25,148 nucleotides of DNA from contig DAIQMR010000028.1 of NCBI GenBank assembly GCA_036788835.1, positions 1 to 25,148 on the forward strand. The letters are read 5' to 3'. The DNA is from JALCSJ01 sp036788835 (lineage in GTDB: Bacteria > Bacillota > Negativicutes > Acidaminococcales > Acidaminococcaceae). Within the stretch, counting starts at the first letter, position 1. Every line of letters begins with the position of its first letter. The notes below the pieces were generated by a model. The model was not told where the DNA came from. It was given only the letters and a program-made list of their open reading frames with translations, and did no database searches. A program made the translations under genes and the position numbers. Below are positions 7,332 through 15,790 of the stretch, piece by piece.

Positions 7332-7945
7332 AAAAAGGTTTATTTATATCATTCGAAGGTCCCGACGGCAGCGGGAAAACAACGCAGATTCATAAAGTGG
7401 CGGCCTGGTTCCAAGACAAGGGCTACGAAGTGGTCTTAACCAGAGAACCGGGCGGTACCAAGGCAGCGGAAGCTATCCGCCAAATTGTCCTGGACCCGAA
7501 TCTGCCCATTAAAGCAGAATGCGAAACGCTGCTCTATCTGGCAGCTCGTGCCGAACATGTGGAAAAAATTATCGCTCCAGCCGTAGCCAAAGGCAAAGTA
7601 GTTCTCTGCGACCGATTCAGCGATTCTACTTTTGTTTATCAAGGCCTGACCAGAGGCGTAGAAATGGAAACTTTACAAGCTATCAATAACTTTGCCACTA
7701 AAGGCCTAGTACCGGACAAAACAATTCTTTTGGACGGAGACAGCAAACAACTGGCTGTCAGACGAATCACACGTGGCGTTGAGGATCGTTTTGAAATGGA
7801 AGGGCTGGCTTTTCAGGAAAAAGTTCGTCACGGTTTCTTAACTCTGGCCAAAATGGCACCGGAGCGTATCATAGTTGTAGATGCACTTCAAGACCAGGAT
7901 GCCGTCGCCGCCACCATCTTCTCTTATTTAGAAAAATTGTTATAG
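7328..7945 (+). CDS. tmk: Thymidylate kinase
   Basis: This cytosolic enzyme phosphorylates dTMP to dTDP with ATP for DNA synthesis. The 205 residues are the usual length. The P-loop GPDGSGKTT spans 11-19, the DR motif CDRFSDS is at D95-R96, and the LID region with arginines RRITRGVEDRF spans about 145-155. The start codon overlaps the yaaO stop (ATGA), and GAGGTGA inside the end of yaaO acts as ribosome-binding site. It is followed after 13 nt by holB, so DNA precursor synthesis and replication genes are coexpressed. Confidence 0.97.
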   Translation: MKKGLFISFEGPDGSGKTTQIHKVAAWFQDKGYEVVLTREPGGTKAAEAIRQIVLDPNLPIKAECETLLYLAARAEHVEKIIAPAVAKGKVVLCDRFSDSTFVYQGLTRGVEMETLQAINNFATKGLVPDKTILLDGDSKQLAVRRITRGVEDRFEMEGLAFQEKVRHGFLTLAKMAPERIIVVDALQDQDAVAATIFSYLEKLL

Positions 7946-7958
7946 CGGAGCTTATATT

Positions 7959-8948
7959 ATGTGGGACAAAGTAAAAGGACACCAACAGAATAAAGACTTT
8001 CTCGTTAGTCTCCTGCAAGGCGAGAGGGCTACGCCGTCGCTGTTGTTTTACGGTCCGGAAGGCGTAGGTAAGAGGCTTCTGGCTAAAGAATTTGCCAAAA
8101 GTTTCCTCTGTCTGGGAGACCCTTTGCAGCCGGATGACTGCAGATCCTGTCACGCCATAGATGCAGGGATTCACCCTGATTTGGTCCAAGTGGCCCAGCT
8201 GGCCCCGGGGAAAGAACTTCTCATCGAACAAATAAAAGACATGGCTAAACAGGCCGCCTATGCTCCAACCCTATCTACTCATAAGGTTTGCATTATTGAC
8301 GGGGCGGATTTCATGAAGGCGCCTGCCGCCAACAGTCTTTTGAAATTATTGGAAGAACCGCCGGAATACTGGCTATTCATTCTTATTGCCACTGATATTA
8401 ATAAACTCTTGCCCACAATCTTGTCACGGGTTATCCAAAGACGTTTTACCGGACTGCAGGAAAAAGCTGTGGCGGAAATACTGGAGGAACATCAGGTAGA
8501 ACAGCCTGAGATTTTGGCCAGACTGGCTGCCGGTTCGCCGGGGAAAGCTCTGGCCTACCAGGAAGCAGATGCTTTAATGTGGCGGGAAAGGGCCATCCAT
8601 GTATTGGAAAATGTAGAAACTCCCAAAATCATGGAATTTATCAGTGATTTGGAATGGCTGGACAAAATTGACGGACAGGCCAGCCTGACATTTTTGGAAA
8701 TGCTGACATTGCTTTTGCGAGATGGATTATTATTAAAAGACGGTATCAGGTGCGCGTTTTTCAACGAAGACCTTAAGTCACGTCTGCAGCAATGTTTTTC
8801 GCTGTGGAGTACAGAAGATATAGAGAAAGCAATTTTATGGACGGGTGAATCCTATCGTGGAATCAGGGCACGTTGTGCCGGCAAAAGCGTTATAGAAGGA
8901 CTGATTGTGAAAATCAGCCTTTCGAGAAAGGAGCAAAACATTGACTAA
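7959..8948 (+). CDS. holB: DNA polymerase III subunit delta' (clamp loader)
   Basis: This is the AAA+ stator subunit of the replicative clamp loader, 329 residues. Walker A is GPEGVGKR (32-39), the Walker-B-like segment is CIIDGAD (111-117), the SRC-region equivalent is ILSRVIQRR, and LLKLLEEPPE (128-136) is the family hallmark. The zinc module is partial: cysteines 51, 61 and 64 are present, but aligning from the AGxHPD end the second of the usual four appears replaced (near P58). It overlaps the next gene by 8 nt, and the ricT ribosome-binding site lies inside its last codons. HolB is adjacent to tmk and ricT in many Firmicutes. Confidence 0.95.
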   Translation: MWDKVKGHQQNKDFLVSLLQGERATPSLLFYGPEGVGKRLLAKEFAKSFLCLGDPLQPDDCRSCHAIDAGIHPDLVQVAQLAPGKELLIEQIKDMAKQAAYAPTLSTHKVCIIDGADFMKAPAANSLLKLLEEPPEYWLFILIATDINKLLPTILSRVIQRRFTGLQEKAVAEILEEHQVEQPEILARLAAGSPGKALAYQEADALMWRERAIHVLENVETPKIMEFISDLEWLDKIDGQASLTFLEMLTLLLRDGLLLKDGIRCAFFNEDLKSRLQQCFSLWSTEDIEKAILWTGESYRGIRARCAGKSVIEGLIVKISLSRKEQNID

Positions 8949-9774
8949 AGTAGTTGGCATAAGATTTAAGAAAGCAGGAAAAATTTATTATTTTGACCCG
9001 GTGGGTTTTGATGTGCAAAAAGGGGACCATGCTATTGTGGAAACCGCCCGGGGTATAGAGTACGGCGAAGTTGTCTTAGATGTGAAAGAAGTAACGGATG
9101 AGGAATTAGCCGCGCCTTTAAAGCCCTTGATTAGAAAGGCCACAGAGGCTGATGCTCGCAAAGTCGAAGAGAACCGTGTACAGGAAAGAGAAGCTTTTAA
9201 GATTTGCGAAGAAAAAATTGCCAACCGGAAATTGGATATGCATCTGGTAAATGTGGAATATACCTTTGACATAGGCAAGATTATTTTTTATTTTACTGCA
9301 GACGGAAGAATAGATTTCCGGGAACTGGTTAAAGATTTGGCGGCAGTATTTAGGACGAGAATCGAACTGCGGCAAATAGGCGTCAGAGACGAGGCCAAAA
9401 TGCTGGGCGGGATTGGCTGCTGTGGCAGACCTTTGTGCTGTGCCACTTTTCTGGGGGACTTTGAGCCTGTGTCTATCCGCATGGCCAAAGACCAGAATTT
9501 GTCTTTGAACCCAACAAAAATTTCCGGTATTTGCGGCAGATTGCTTTGCTGCCTGAAATATGAAAACGATATGTATGCAGGGAAGAAAAAGACCAAGAAA
9601 AAGGAACAAACCATTATGCCTAAACCGGGCATGATGGTCGCCACTCCCAGTGGCGAAGGGCGTGTTATGTCGGTAAGCAGGGGAGACCAGACGGTTTCGG
9701 TGGAGTTGTCCCCGGGCAATAGAATTACCGTAGGCTGGGATGAAATAGTAGAAGCTTCTAAGGTAGAAGAATAA
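8941..9774 (+). CDS. ricT: PSP1-domain protein RicT (YaaT)
   Basis: This is the 277-residue homologue of Bacillus RicT. In that species RicT works with RicA and RicF as an Fe-S Y-complex that directs RNase Y mRNA processing and affects the Spo0A phosphorelay. The PSP1 core carries cysteines 160, 161, 166, 167, 198, 203 and 204 (GCCGRPLCC and GICGRLLCC), the likely Fe-S ligands. A basic linker KKKTKKKEQ is followed by a small C-terminal beta domain. The start is TTG, chosen because AAAGGAG ends about 7 nt before it and the family N-terminus VVGIRFKKAGK follows. RicA and RicF are not in this window. Confidence 0.93.
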   Translation: MTKVVGIRFKKAGKIYYFDPVGFDVQKGDHAIVETARGIEYGEVVLDVKEVTDEELAAPLKPLIRKATEADARKVEENRVQEREAFKICEEKIANRKLDMHLVNVEYTFDIGKIIFYFTADGRIDFRELVKDLAAVFRTRIELRQIGVRDEAKMLGGIGCCGRPLCCATFLGDFEPVSIRMAKDQNLSLNPTKISGICGRLLCCLKYENDMYAGKKKTKKKEQTIMPKPGMMVATPSGEGRVMSVSRGDQTVSVELSPGNRITVGWDEIVEASKVEE

Positions 9775-9776
9775 AC

Positions 9777-10511
9777 ATGACGGACACAAAACGCTTGGAT
9801 TCTCTTCCCGGATGCAATTATCAAATATGGCAGGATGCCCAAGAATTTTGTTTTACTACCGATGCAGTTTTTTTAGCAGCATTTCCTCATCTGGTGACCA
9901 AGGCCAGGGTCCTGGAATTGGGCTCCGGTACAGGAGCTATTAGTTTAATGCTAGCGGCCAGGGGCGCTGCCAGGGTAGTGGGGGTAGACAATAATCCCCA
10001 TGTAGCGGGTTTGTTCAAGGAAAGCATTGCTGCCAACAAACTGGCAAATACGGTAGAAGGCCTGTGCTGCGATATTCGTATACTGAAAGACAAATTGCCC
10101 TCAGAGAGTTTTGACCTGGTTGTGGCCAATCCTCCCTATCGCATTGGGGGAAAAAGGCGGCTGGTTGCCACCGAAGCTTGTCACGAAGTGGATACTACTT
10201 TGGAAGATTTTTTCCAAGTAGCTGCTTATATGGTAAAATACAGAGGACGCTTCGCTTTGGTACAGCTGCCGGAAAGATTTACGGAAGCGGTACTTTTAGG
10301 GCAGAAATATGATTTGGAATTAAAACGATTACAATGGGTCCATTCCTTTATTGGGAAAAAAGCCTGGATTTTTTTGGCGGAATTTGCCAAAGGAGGAGGC
10401 CCCGGACTGGAAGTATTACCGCCTCTCATTATGTATAATGAGGACGGAACACATAGCAAGGATACTTTGGCCTACTACGGTATGGCTAAGGAGGAGGGAA
10501 AACATGACTGA
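9777..10511 (+). CDS. tRNA1(Val) A37 N6-methyltransferase-like protein (YabB)
   Basis: This 244-residue class I SAM-dependent methyltransferase has the SAM-binding loop LELGSGTG at 46-53, an acidic ribose contact in VGVDNN, and the N6-adenine signature NPPY at 118-121. The family (YabB/TrmN6) methylates A37 of tRNA1(Val) in Escherichia coli; the exact tRNA target here is inferred. It begins 2 nt after ricT with a weak upstream site (AAGGTAG), suggesting translational coupling. It overlaps rsmI by 8 nt. In Bacillus the same pair is adjacent, separated only by yazA, which is absent here. Confidence 0.88.
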   Translation: MTDTKRLDSLPGCNYQIWQDAQEFCFTTDAVFLAAFPHLVTKARVLELGSGTGAISLMLAARGAARVVGVDNNPHVAGLFKESIAANKLANTVEGLCCDIRILKDKLPSESFDLVVANPPYRIGGKRRLVATEACHEVDTTLEDFFQVAAYMVKYRGRFALVQLPERFTEAVLLGQKYDLELKRLQWVHSFIGKKAWIFLAEFAKGGGPGLEVLPPLIMYNEDGTHSKDTLAYYGMAKEEGKHD

Positions 10512-11352
10512 GGGAAGAGGTACCTTGTACCTTTGTGCTACTCCTATCGGCAACCTTGAGGATATGACTCCCAGGGCGGTGCGTATGCTGCAAGAAGCGG
10601 ATTTAATCGCTGCAGAGGATACACGCCACACTAGGCAGCTGTTGACCCATTTTAATATTCATGGGAAGCTTATCAGTTACCACGAGCACAATAAGGAACA
10701 GCAGGGACCTGTATTGATAGAGGCATTATTACAGGGCACTACCATTGCCCTGGTTTCTGATGCAGGTTTTCCGGGAATTTCCGATCCGGGAGAAGCTTTG
10801 GCCAAAGAAGCCATTGCCGCAGGGATTACGGTAGTTCCCGTGCCAGGTGCCAATGCTGCCTTAACGGGGCTGATTGGTTCAGGATTGCCTTGCTCTCCTT
10901 TTTTTTTCGGGGGCTTTTTGCCTAAGAGTAAAAGAAACCGAAGGGAAAAGCTGGCAGAGTGGAAACAGATTCCCTGTACTACAGTTCTTTATGAGGCACC
11001 TCACAGAATCATAGAAGTTCTGAAAGATATTTTGTCAGCCTGGGGTGATAGGCCTTTGGTCCTAGCCAGGGAGCTGACCAAACTCCACGAAGAATTTTTC
11101 CGGGGTACTGTGACAAAGGCTCTGGAATTTTTAGGAGAACATCCACCCCGGGGAGAATTTGTCCTGGTCATCGGAGGTTCCACAGAAATTTCCGAACCAA
11201 AGGAAGCGATGGATCCCTTGGAAAAAGTGCGAATGCTCATGGCTCAGGGGACTGACAAAAAATCAGCTCTGGGAGCCGTTGCCAAAGAATATAAAGTCCC
11301 CAAAAGGGATTTATATAATAGACTATTGCAAGAAGAAGGAGAAAAACAATGA
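10504..11352 (+). CDS. rsmI: 16S rRNA 2'-O-ribose C1402 methyltransferase
   Basis: This 282-residue tetrapyrrole-methylase-fold enzyme is expected to 2'-O-methylate C1402 in the ribosomal decoding centre. Family motifs are LCATPIGN (10-17), AAEDTR (36-41), SDAGFPGISDPG (85-96) and PGANA (114-118), with a C-terminal helical extension. The start is ATG 10504 behind GAGGAGG. A longer in-frame reading from 10351 is rejected because it lies deep inside yabB. It overlaps metG by 4 nt (ATGA). Confidence 0.96.
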   Translation: MTEGRGTLYLCATPIGNLEDMTPRAVRMLQEADLIAAEDTRHTRQLLTHFNIHGKLISYHEHNKEQQGPVLIEALLQGTTIALVSDAGFPGISDPGEALAKEAIAAGITVVPVPGANAALTGLIGSGLPCSPFFFGGFLPKSKRNRREKLAEWKQIPCTTVLYEAPHRIIEVLKDILSAWGDRPLVLARELTKLHEEFFRGTVTKALEFLGEHPPRGEFVLVIGGSTEISEPKEAMDPLEKVRMLMAQGTDKKSALGAVAKEYKVPKRDLYNRLLQEEGEKQ

Positions 11353-13298
11353 CAAAACCTACATATTATATAACAACACCGATTTATTACCCCAGTGCTA
11401 ACCTGCACATCGGGCATGCCTACTGTACTACTATTGCCGATAGTATTGCCAGATACAAGAGAGCCGACGGTTATGATGTTATGTTCCTAACCGGCAGCGA
11501 CGAACATGGCCAGAAAATTCAAAGAAAGGCAGAGGAAGCCGGCACGACTCCTATTAAATATGTGGATGGTATTGTGGCCAATTTCCAAAAGCTTTGGAAA
11601 ATGCTGGGCATTAGCAATGATGATTTCGTCAGGACCAGCGAAGAACGGCATCAGAAGGTAGTCCAAGCCGTCATGCAAAAGGTGTATGACCAAGGAGATA
11701 TTTACAAAAAGAACTACGAAGGCAAATACTGCGTGCAGTGCGAAGCGTACTGGACAGAGCATCAACTGGAAGCCTCCGGTGGGGTTTGCCCGGATTGCGG
11801 CCGGCCTGTTGAAACCATGAAGGAAGAAAGTTATTTCTTCAAGATGAGTAAATATTCCGATAGAATGCTGCAATATATTGAAGACCATCCGGACTTCATT
11901 CAGCCTGTTTCCCGGCGCAATGAAATGATTAATTTCTTGAAACAGGGATTGGAAGATTTGTGCATTTCCAGAAGCACCTTTGACTGGGGCATTAAAGTTC
12001 CCTTTGATACTAAACATGTAGTTTACGTGTGGTTTGATGCTCTTTTGAACTATTTTACAGGTATTGGTTACGGCACAGATATGGAGAAATTCCATAAATT
12101 CTGGCCCTGTGATCTGCATCTGGTTGGTAAGGAAATTGTCCGTTTCCATTCTATTATTTGGCCTATTATGCTTATGGCTATCGGTGAACCCCTGCCAAAG
12201 ATGATTTACGGTCATGGCTGGTTAATAGTTGATGGGGACAAGATGAGTAAGTCTAAGGGGAACGTAGTTGACCCGGTGGCGCTGATTAAAGAATTTGGCC
12301 CAGATGCCATTCGTTACTTCCTGCTGAGAGAAATCAATCTGGGCAGCGACGGGAACTTCTCCCGGGATGCCTTAATCAATAGGATTAATGCGGATTTAGC
12401 CAACGATTTAGGCAATTTGCTCCACAGGACTCTCACCATGGTTGAGAAGTACCATGGTGGCGTGCTGCATAAGGCTCAGGTGGAAGATGCCAATAGTGCA
12501 GAGCTCCATAAATTGTTGGAAGAAACTTTAACAACCTACAAGGCTGATATGGACAAACTGGCTATTACAGATGCTACGAAAGTTCTCTGGCAATTTGTCG
12601 GAGCAGCTAACAAATACATTGATACTACAGCTCCCTGGGTTCTGGCCAAGGACCCTGCCGATGATCAAAAGCTGGAAGCAGTGATGTATGATTTAGCAGA
12701 TTCTCTCAGAAATATTGCTATTATGCTGGAACCCTTTATGCCATTCACCGCTCCTAAGATTTTCAAGCAATTAGGTTTAACCGTTCCTGAGCAATTTCTG
12801 CTGGCAGATGTAGCCTGGGGCGGAACTCCGGATGGGACTGCTGTCCATAAAGGAAATCCTTTGTTTCCCAGAATCGAAGTTAACGAAGCAGGGGAAACAG
12901 TTCAGGCAGCAACCAAGAAAGCAGCCAAAGAAGTAGCTGCTCCCAAGACTGCTCAGACTGGTGTAGCAACAGTGGGAGAAATTACCATTGACGATTTTGC
13001 CAAACTGGACTTGAGAGTTGCTACTATCAAAACAGCAGAGCGAGTGCCAAAAACGGACAAGCTTATGAAACTCTCTGTGGAAATCGGGGAAGAGACCAGA
13101 ACTATCGTTTCCGGTATCGCCCAATATTATACGGAAGAAAATTTACCGGGCATGAATGTTATTGTCATTGCCAACCTGAAACCGGCCAAGCTACGGGGCA
13201 TCGAATCCAAAGGCATGCTGCTGGCGGCTTCTGACGGACAGGGACATCTGGTACTAGCTACCGCTCCCGGTATTGCTAATGGCAGCAAGGTGAAATAA
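11349..13298 (+). CDS. metG: Methionyl-tRNA synthetase
   Basis: This 649-residue class I synthetase charges tRNA-Met. The HIGH motif is at 20-23 and KMSKS at 298-302. A zinc knuckle C128-x2-C131 with C147-x2-C150 is present in the connective region. An alanine- and lysine-rich linker (about 520-542) leads to a C-terminal Trbp111/EMAPII-like tRNA-binding domain (about 544-649) containing LDLRVATIKTAERVP. That domain usually makes the enzyme dimeric. Translation is coupled to rsmI through the ATGA overlap, and tatD starts 1 nt after its stop. Confidence 0.98.
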   Translation: MTKPTYYITTPIYYPSANLHIGHAYCTTIADSIARYKRADGYDVMFLTGSDEHGQKIQRKAEEAGTTPIKYVDGIVANFQKLWKMLGISNDDFVRTSEERHQKVVQAVMQKVYDQGDIYKKNYEGKYCVQCEAYWTEHQLEASGGVCPDCGRPVETMKEESYFFKMSKYSDRMLQYIEDHPDFIQPVSRRNEMINFLKQGLEDLCISRSTFDWGIKVPFDTKHVVYVWFDALLNYFTGIGYGTDMEKFHKFWPCDLHLVGKEIVRFHSIIWPIMLMAIGEPLPKMIYGHGWLIVDGDKMSKSKGNVVDPVALIKEFGPDAIRYFLLREINLGSDGNFSRDALINRINADLANDLGNLLHRTLTMVEKYHGGVLHKAQVEDANSAELHKLLEETLTTYKADMDKLAITDATKVLWQFVGAANKYIDTTAPWVLAKDPADDQKLEAVMYDLADSLRNIAIMLEPFMPFTAPKIFKQLGLTVPEQFLLADVAWGGTPDGTAVHKGNPLFPRIEVNEAGETVQAATKKAAKEVAAPKTAQTGVATVGEITIDDFAKLDLRVATIKTAERVPKTDKLMKLSVEIGEETRTIVSGIAQYYTEENLPGMNVIVIANLKPAKLRGIESKGMLLAASDGQGHLVLATAPGIANGSKVK

Positions 13299-13299
13299 G

Positions 13300-14079
13300 A
13301 TGCCAAGGTTAGAACTTTTCGATTCCCATTGTCATCTGGATTCCGTGGATTTCAATGAAGATCGGGATATTATATTAGAAGAGATCAGAGAGAATCTGGC
13401 AGGAGTTGTGAATCCCGGCAGTGACAAGGCAAGCTCTCTTTTTGCTTTGGACCTGGCTCATAAGCATCCTTTCGTCTGGGCAGCGGTAGGCTGGCACCCG
13501 GAGGAGATTGCCAGATGCACAGACGAGGATATGTCACTGGTGGAAGAGTGGTGCAAGGACCCTAAGGTTGTAGCCGTGGGAGAGATAGGACTGGACTATT
13601 ACAATGATGAAGACGCACCTCATGACCTGCAGAAAAAATATTTTATCCGGCAGCTTCAGATTGCCCAAAGAACCGGCTTGCCGGTGATTATCCACGACAG
13701 GGATGCCCACGGGGACATGTTGGATATTATTAAAAAAGAAGCCAAAGGATTTACCGGTGTGTTCCATTGTTACTCAGGAAGTCTGGAGACCGCCAAAGAA
13801 TTCTGTAAGCTGGGCTGGTATTTCGGATTTGGCGGCAGTACTACCTTCAAGAATTCCAAGAAGGCCAGAGAGGTTTTAGCCTGGCTTCCGTCAGACAGGA
13901 TTTTATTTGAAACGGACTCTCCTTATATGGCTCCGGTGCCTTTTCGGGGAAAAAGAAATAAACCAACCTTTACAGAGTTAGTAGTAAAAAACGCTGCAGA
14001 GCTAAGAAACACCACGGTGGAAGAGCTCATAAAAATTTCCACAAAAAATGTAAAAAAAGTGTTTTTTAGGGTAAAATAA
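13300..14079 (+). CDS. tatD: TatD-family metal-dependent hydrolase / 3'-5' exonuclease
   Basis: This 259-residue TIM-barrel amidohydrolase-like enzyme corresponds to YabD in Bacillus. The metal ligands are visible: H10 and H12 (DSHCHLD), E95 (VGEIGLDYY), H132 (IIHDRDAH), H156 (FHCYSG) and D206 (ETDSPYM). TatD proteins are Mg-dependent nucleases linked to DNA repair or quality control; the older D-aminoacyl-tRNA role is not proven. It starts 1 nt after metG with AAGGTGA as ribosome-binding site and is the last gene before a strong terminator. Confidence 0.95.
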   Translation: MPRLELFDSHCHLDSVDFNEDRDIILEEIRENLAGVVNPGSDKASSLFALDLAHKHPFVWAAVGWHPEEIARCTDEDMSLVEEWCKDPKVVAVGEIGLDYYNDEDAPHDLQKKYFIRQLQIAQRTGLPVIIHDRDAHGDMLDIIKKEAKGFTGVFHCYSGSLETAKEFCKLGWYFGFGGSTTFKNSKKAREVLAWLPSDRILFETDSPYMAPVPFRGKRNKPTFTELVVKNAAELRNTTVEELIKISTKNVKKVFFRVK

Positions 14080-14084
14080 GGTGT

Positions 14085-14124
14085 AAAAGTCACAGATTTT
14101 TCACAAAAAATCTGTGACTTTTTG
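14085..14124 (+). terminator. Strong terminator closing the yaaO-tatD operon
   Basis: A perfect 17-bp stem (14085-14101 with 14106-14122) has a 4-nt CACA loop and a T-rich 3' arm. It lies just after the tatD stop codon. The A-rich 5' side suggests it can also work on the minus strand. Confidence 0.9.
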
Positions 14125-14131
14125 TATACTT

Positions 14132-14148
14132 TTATTACCAGGTAATAA
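14132..14148. promoter_or_regulatory. 17-bp palindrome upstream of the -35, possible operator
   Basis: TTATTACC and GGTAATAA flank a single A, a perfect inverted repeat ending 7 nt before the TTGACA of the next promoter. Its size and position fit a binding site for a dimeric regulator, most likely an activator given its place upstream of -35. It is too short in its loop to be an RNA hairpin. The cognate protein is unknown. Confidence 0.5.
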
Positions 14149-14155
14149 TATTGGC

Positions 14156-14184
14156 TTGACACGAAAAACCCTCAATGGTAGAAT
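14156..14184 (+). promoter_or_regulatory. Near-consensus promoter for the yabE-like gene
   Basis: TTGACA (14156-14161) is a perfect -35, and TAGAAT (14179-14184) follows at exactly 17 nt. It drives the 3D-domain protein and probably rnmV and rsmA behind it. Confidence 0.82.
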
Positions 14185-14213
14185 TAAGCCCAATTCCCTA
14201 AGGAGGTGTGTTG

Positions 14214-15197
14214 ATGTTAAACAATAAAAAATTTCAACATTCCTATAGGATGATTGTTGTTGTTCTTTTAGTCCTCTCTTCATTGAACTTTTTGGGCTTT
14301 GCAGTTGCGCCCAAAGACGTAATCATTGTTGCGGACGGACAAACTACCACAATTTCTACAAGGGCTCTCACTACAAAAGGTGCCTTGGAAGAAGCTGGTA
14401 TAGTACTGGGTCAAGCAGATGGATACAATATTTTAAACAGTTCAAGATTAGAAAACGGATCAAAAATCGAAGTAATTCGTGCCATGCCCATCAAAGTTTG
14501 GCGCAACGGTAGAACAACCGACTACTCTATAGGTCGTAAGACAGTAAAAGAGGCACTTGATGCCATTGGGGTTAACTATGGGGACAATAAAGTTTACCCT
14601 GCCTTAGATTCCCAAATCACTCCCGGTATGACGATTAATGTCCTCAGTCGTGATTCCGCAGTTCAAACAACTGTCAAGGAAATTCCCTACACAGTTAAAA
14701 TGCAAAACAATGATAATCTGCCCAGAGGCAGACAGAATGTTATTTCTCCCGGTAGAAACGGTCAGGCTAAAGTTACCTATCGTGTAGTTAATGTAGGCAG
14801 CCGTCAATTTGATAGAGAGATTTGTCAGGAAGTTATTACTCCGGCAGTTCCTGAAGTAGTAGAAGTGGGAACCGGTGCCAATATGCTGGAAACCAGCCGT
14901 GGTTTTGTCAGATATAAGACGGTAAGGCAAATGGAAGCTACTGCTTATACTTTGGCAGAGGGCAATGGTGATGGAGTAACATCTATCGGCATAGTTCCTT
15001 ATCATGGTATTATTGCCGTAGATCCTTCTCAGATTCCTTATGGCACTAAGGTTTATATTCCCGGATATGGATTTGCTATGGCCGGTGATTGCGGTGGAGC
15101 CATTGTGGGCAATCGCATTGATTTGTTTATGAACAGTTATAATGATGCCATACAGTGGGGTCGGCGAACTGTTGATATGTATATATTAGAGCAATAA
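14214..15197 (+). CDS. Exported G5/3D-domain cell-wall protein (YabE-like)
   Basis: This 327-residue exported protein has a signal or anchor helix at about 12-32. Two DUF348 repeats follow (about 35-75 and 92-146), then a G5 domain (about 148-220), then a 3D domain (about 238-327) with the acidic residues of the MltA/Rpf-like barrel (D270 in VDPSQIP, D292, D303 in RIDLF). The signature DTGG reads DCGG here. Relatives are peptidoglycan lytic enzymes or resuscitation-type factors, so a role in wall turnover is likely. AGGAGG at 14201-14206 is 7 nt from ATG 14214, so the in-frame GTG 14208 is rejected. In Bacillus, yabE also sits between tatD and rnmV. Confidence 0.9.
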   Translation: MLNNKKFQHSYRMIVVVLLVLSSLNFLGFAVAPKDVIIVADGQTTTISTRALTTKGALEEAGIVLGQADGYNILNSSRLENGSKIEVIRAMPIKVWRNGRTTDYSIGRKTVKEALDAIGVNYGDNKVYPALDSQITPGMTINVLSRDSAVQTTVKEIPYTVKMQNNDNLPRGRQNVISPGRNGQAKVTYRVVNVGSRQFDREICQEVITPAVPEVVEVGTGANMLETSRGFVRYKTVRQMEATAYTLAEGNGDGVTSIGIVPYHGIIAVDPSQIPYGTKVYIPGYGFAMAGDCGGAIVGNRIDLFMNSYNDAIQWGRRTVDMYILEQ

Positions 15198-15210
15198 AGG
15201 AGCCAAGAAT

Positions 15211-15747
15211 TTGTTAAAGGAAGTGCTGGTAGTAGAAGGTAAAATGGATACTGTGGCAATAAAGAAGGCAGTGGATGCCGAAACTATTGAAACAGGCGGA
15301 TTTACCTTAGCACCCAATACTTTGGACAAGATTAAGGCTGCATATGAAAAACGCGGTATTATTATCCTCACAGACCCTGATAGAGCCGGTGAAAGGATTC
15401 GCACTTATTTAACGGAACGTTTTCCTCAGGCGGGACAAGCTTTTGTTCCCAGGGAAGAAGCTATTGGCAATGATGACCTGGGAATTGAGCAGGCCAGTCC
15501 CAAGGCTATACGCGACGCTCTGTCCAAGGTGCATTACCAAGAAATAAAGCCCCGGATGGAATTTACCCACCGGGACTTATTTTTGTCCAATCTTAATGGT
15601 TCTGCAGGCGCGTCAGAGCGTAGGGCCAAACTGGGAGCTATTCTCGGTCTGGGTTACGGCAATGCCAAGCAATTTCTGAACCGCCTTAATAACTACGGCA
15701 TCACCCGTGACCAATTCAACGCAGCCCTAGACGTGTTACAAAAGTGA
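15211..15747 (+). CDS. rnmV: Ribonuclease M5
   Basis: This enzyme matures 5S rRNA ends in low-GC Gram-positive bacteria. The 178 residues contain an N-terminal Toprim domain with E9 in VVEGK and D55-x-D57 in TDPDRAGERIR, the Mg-binding catalytic residues, followed by a C-terminal RNA or protein-binding part. The start is TTG 15211 behind AAAGGAG, and the family N-terminus begins there. It lies 13 nt after the yabE-like gene and 43 nt before rsmA, the same order as in Bacillus. Confidence 0.95.
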   Translation: MLKEVLVVEGKMDTVAIKKAVDAETIETGGFTLAPNTLDKIKAAYEKRGIIILTDPDRAGERIRTYLTERFPQAGQAFVPREEAIGNDDLGIEQASPKAIRDALSKVHYQEIKPRMEFTHRDLFLSNLNGSAGASERRAKLGAILGLGYGNAKQFLNRLNNYGITRDQFNAALDVLQK

Positions 15748-15760
15748 CTGTCACCTTTGT
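15738..15760. repeat. 23-bp near-perfect palindrome at the rnmV stop codon
   Basis: Two 11-nt arms, ACAAAAGTGAC and GTCACCTTTGT, match at 10 of 11 positions around a single T. It overlaps the rnmV stop and lies about 30 nt before rsmA. No T-run follows, so it does not look like a terminator. It could be a protein-binding site or chance. Confidence 0.4.
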
Positions 15761-15790
15761 ATCATCAACTCGAAACTATCAGGAGATTAT

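Noticed and set aside
10351..10503. Longer rsmI reading
   Set aside because: It would overlap yabB by about 160 nt. ATG 10504 has GAGGAGG before it and the family N-terminus after it.
12434..12459. CACCATGG/CCATGGTG inverted repeat inside metG
   Set aside because: It lies in well-conserved coding sequence and is explained by codon use.
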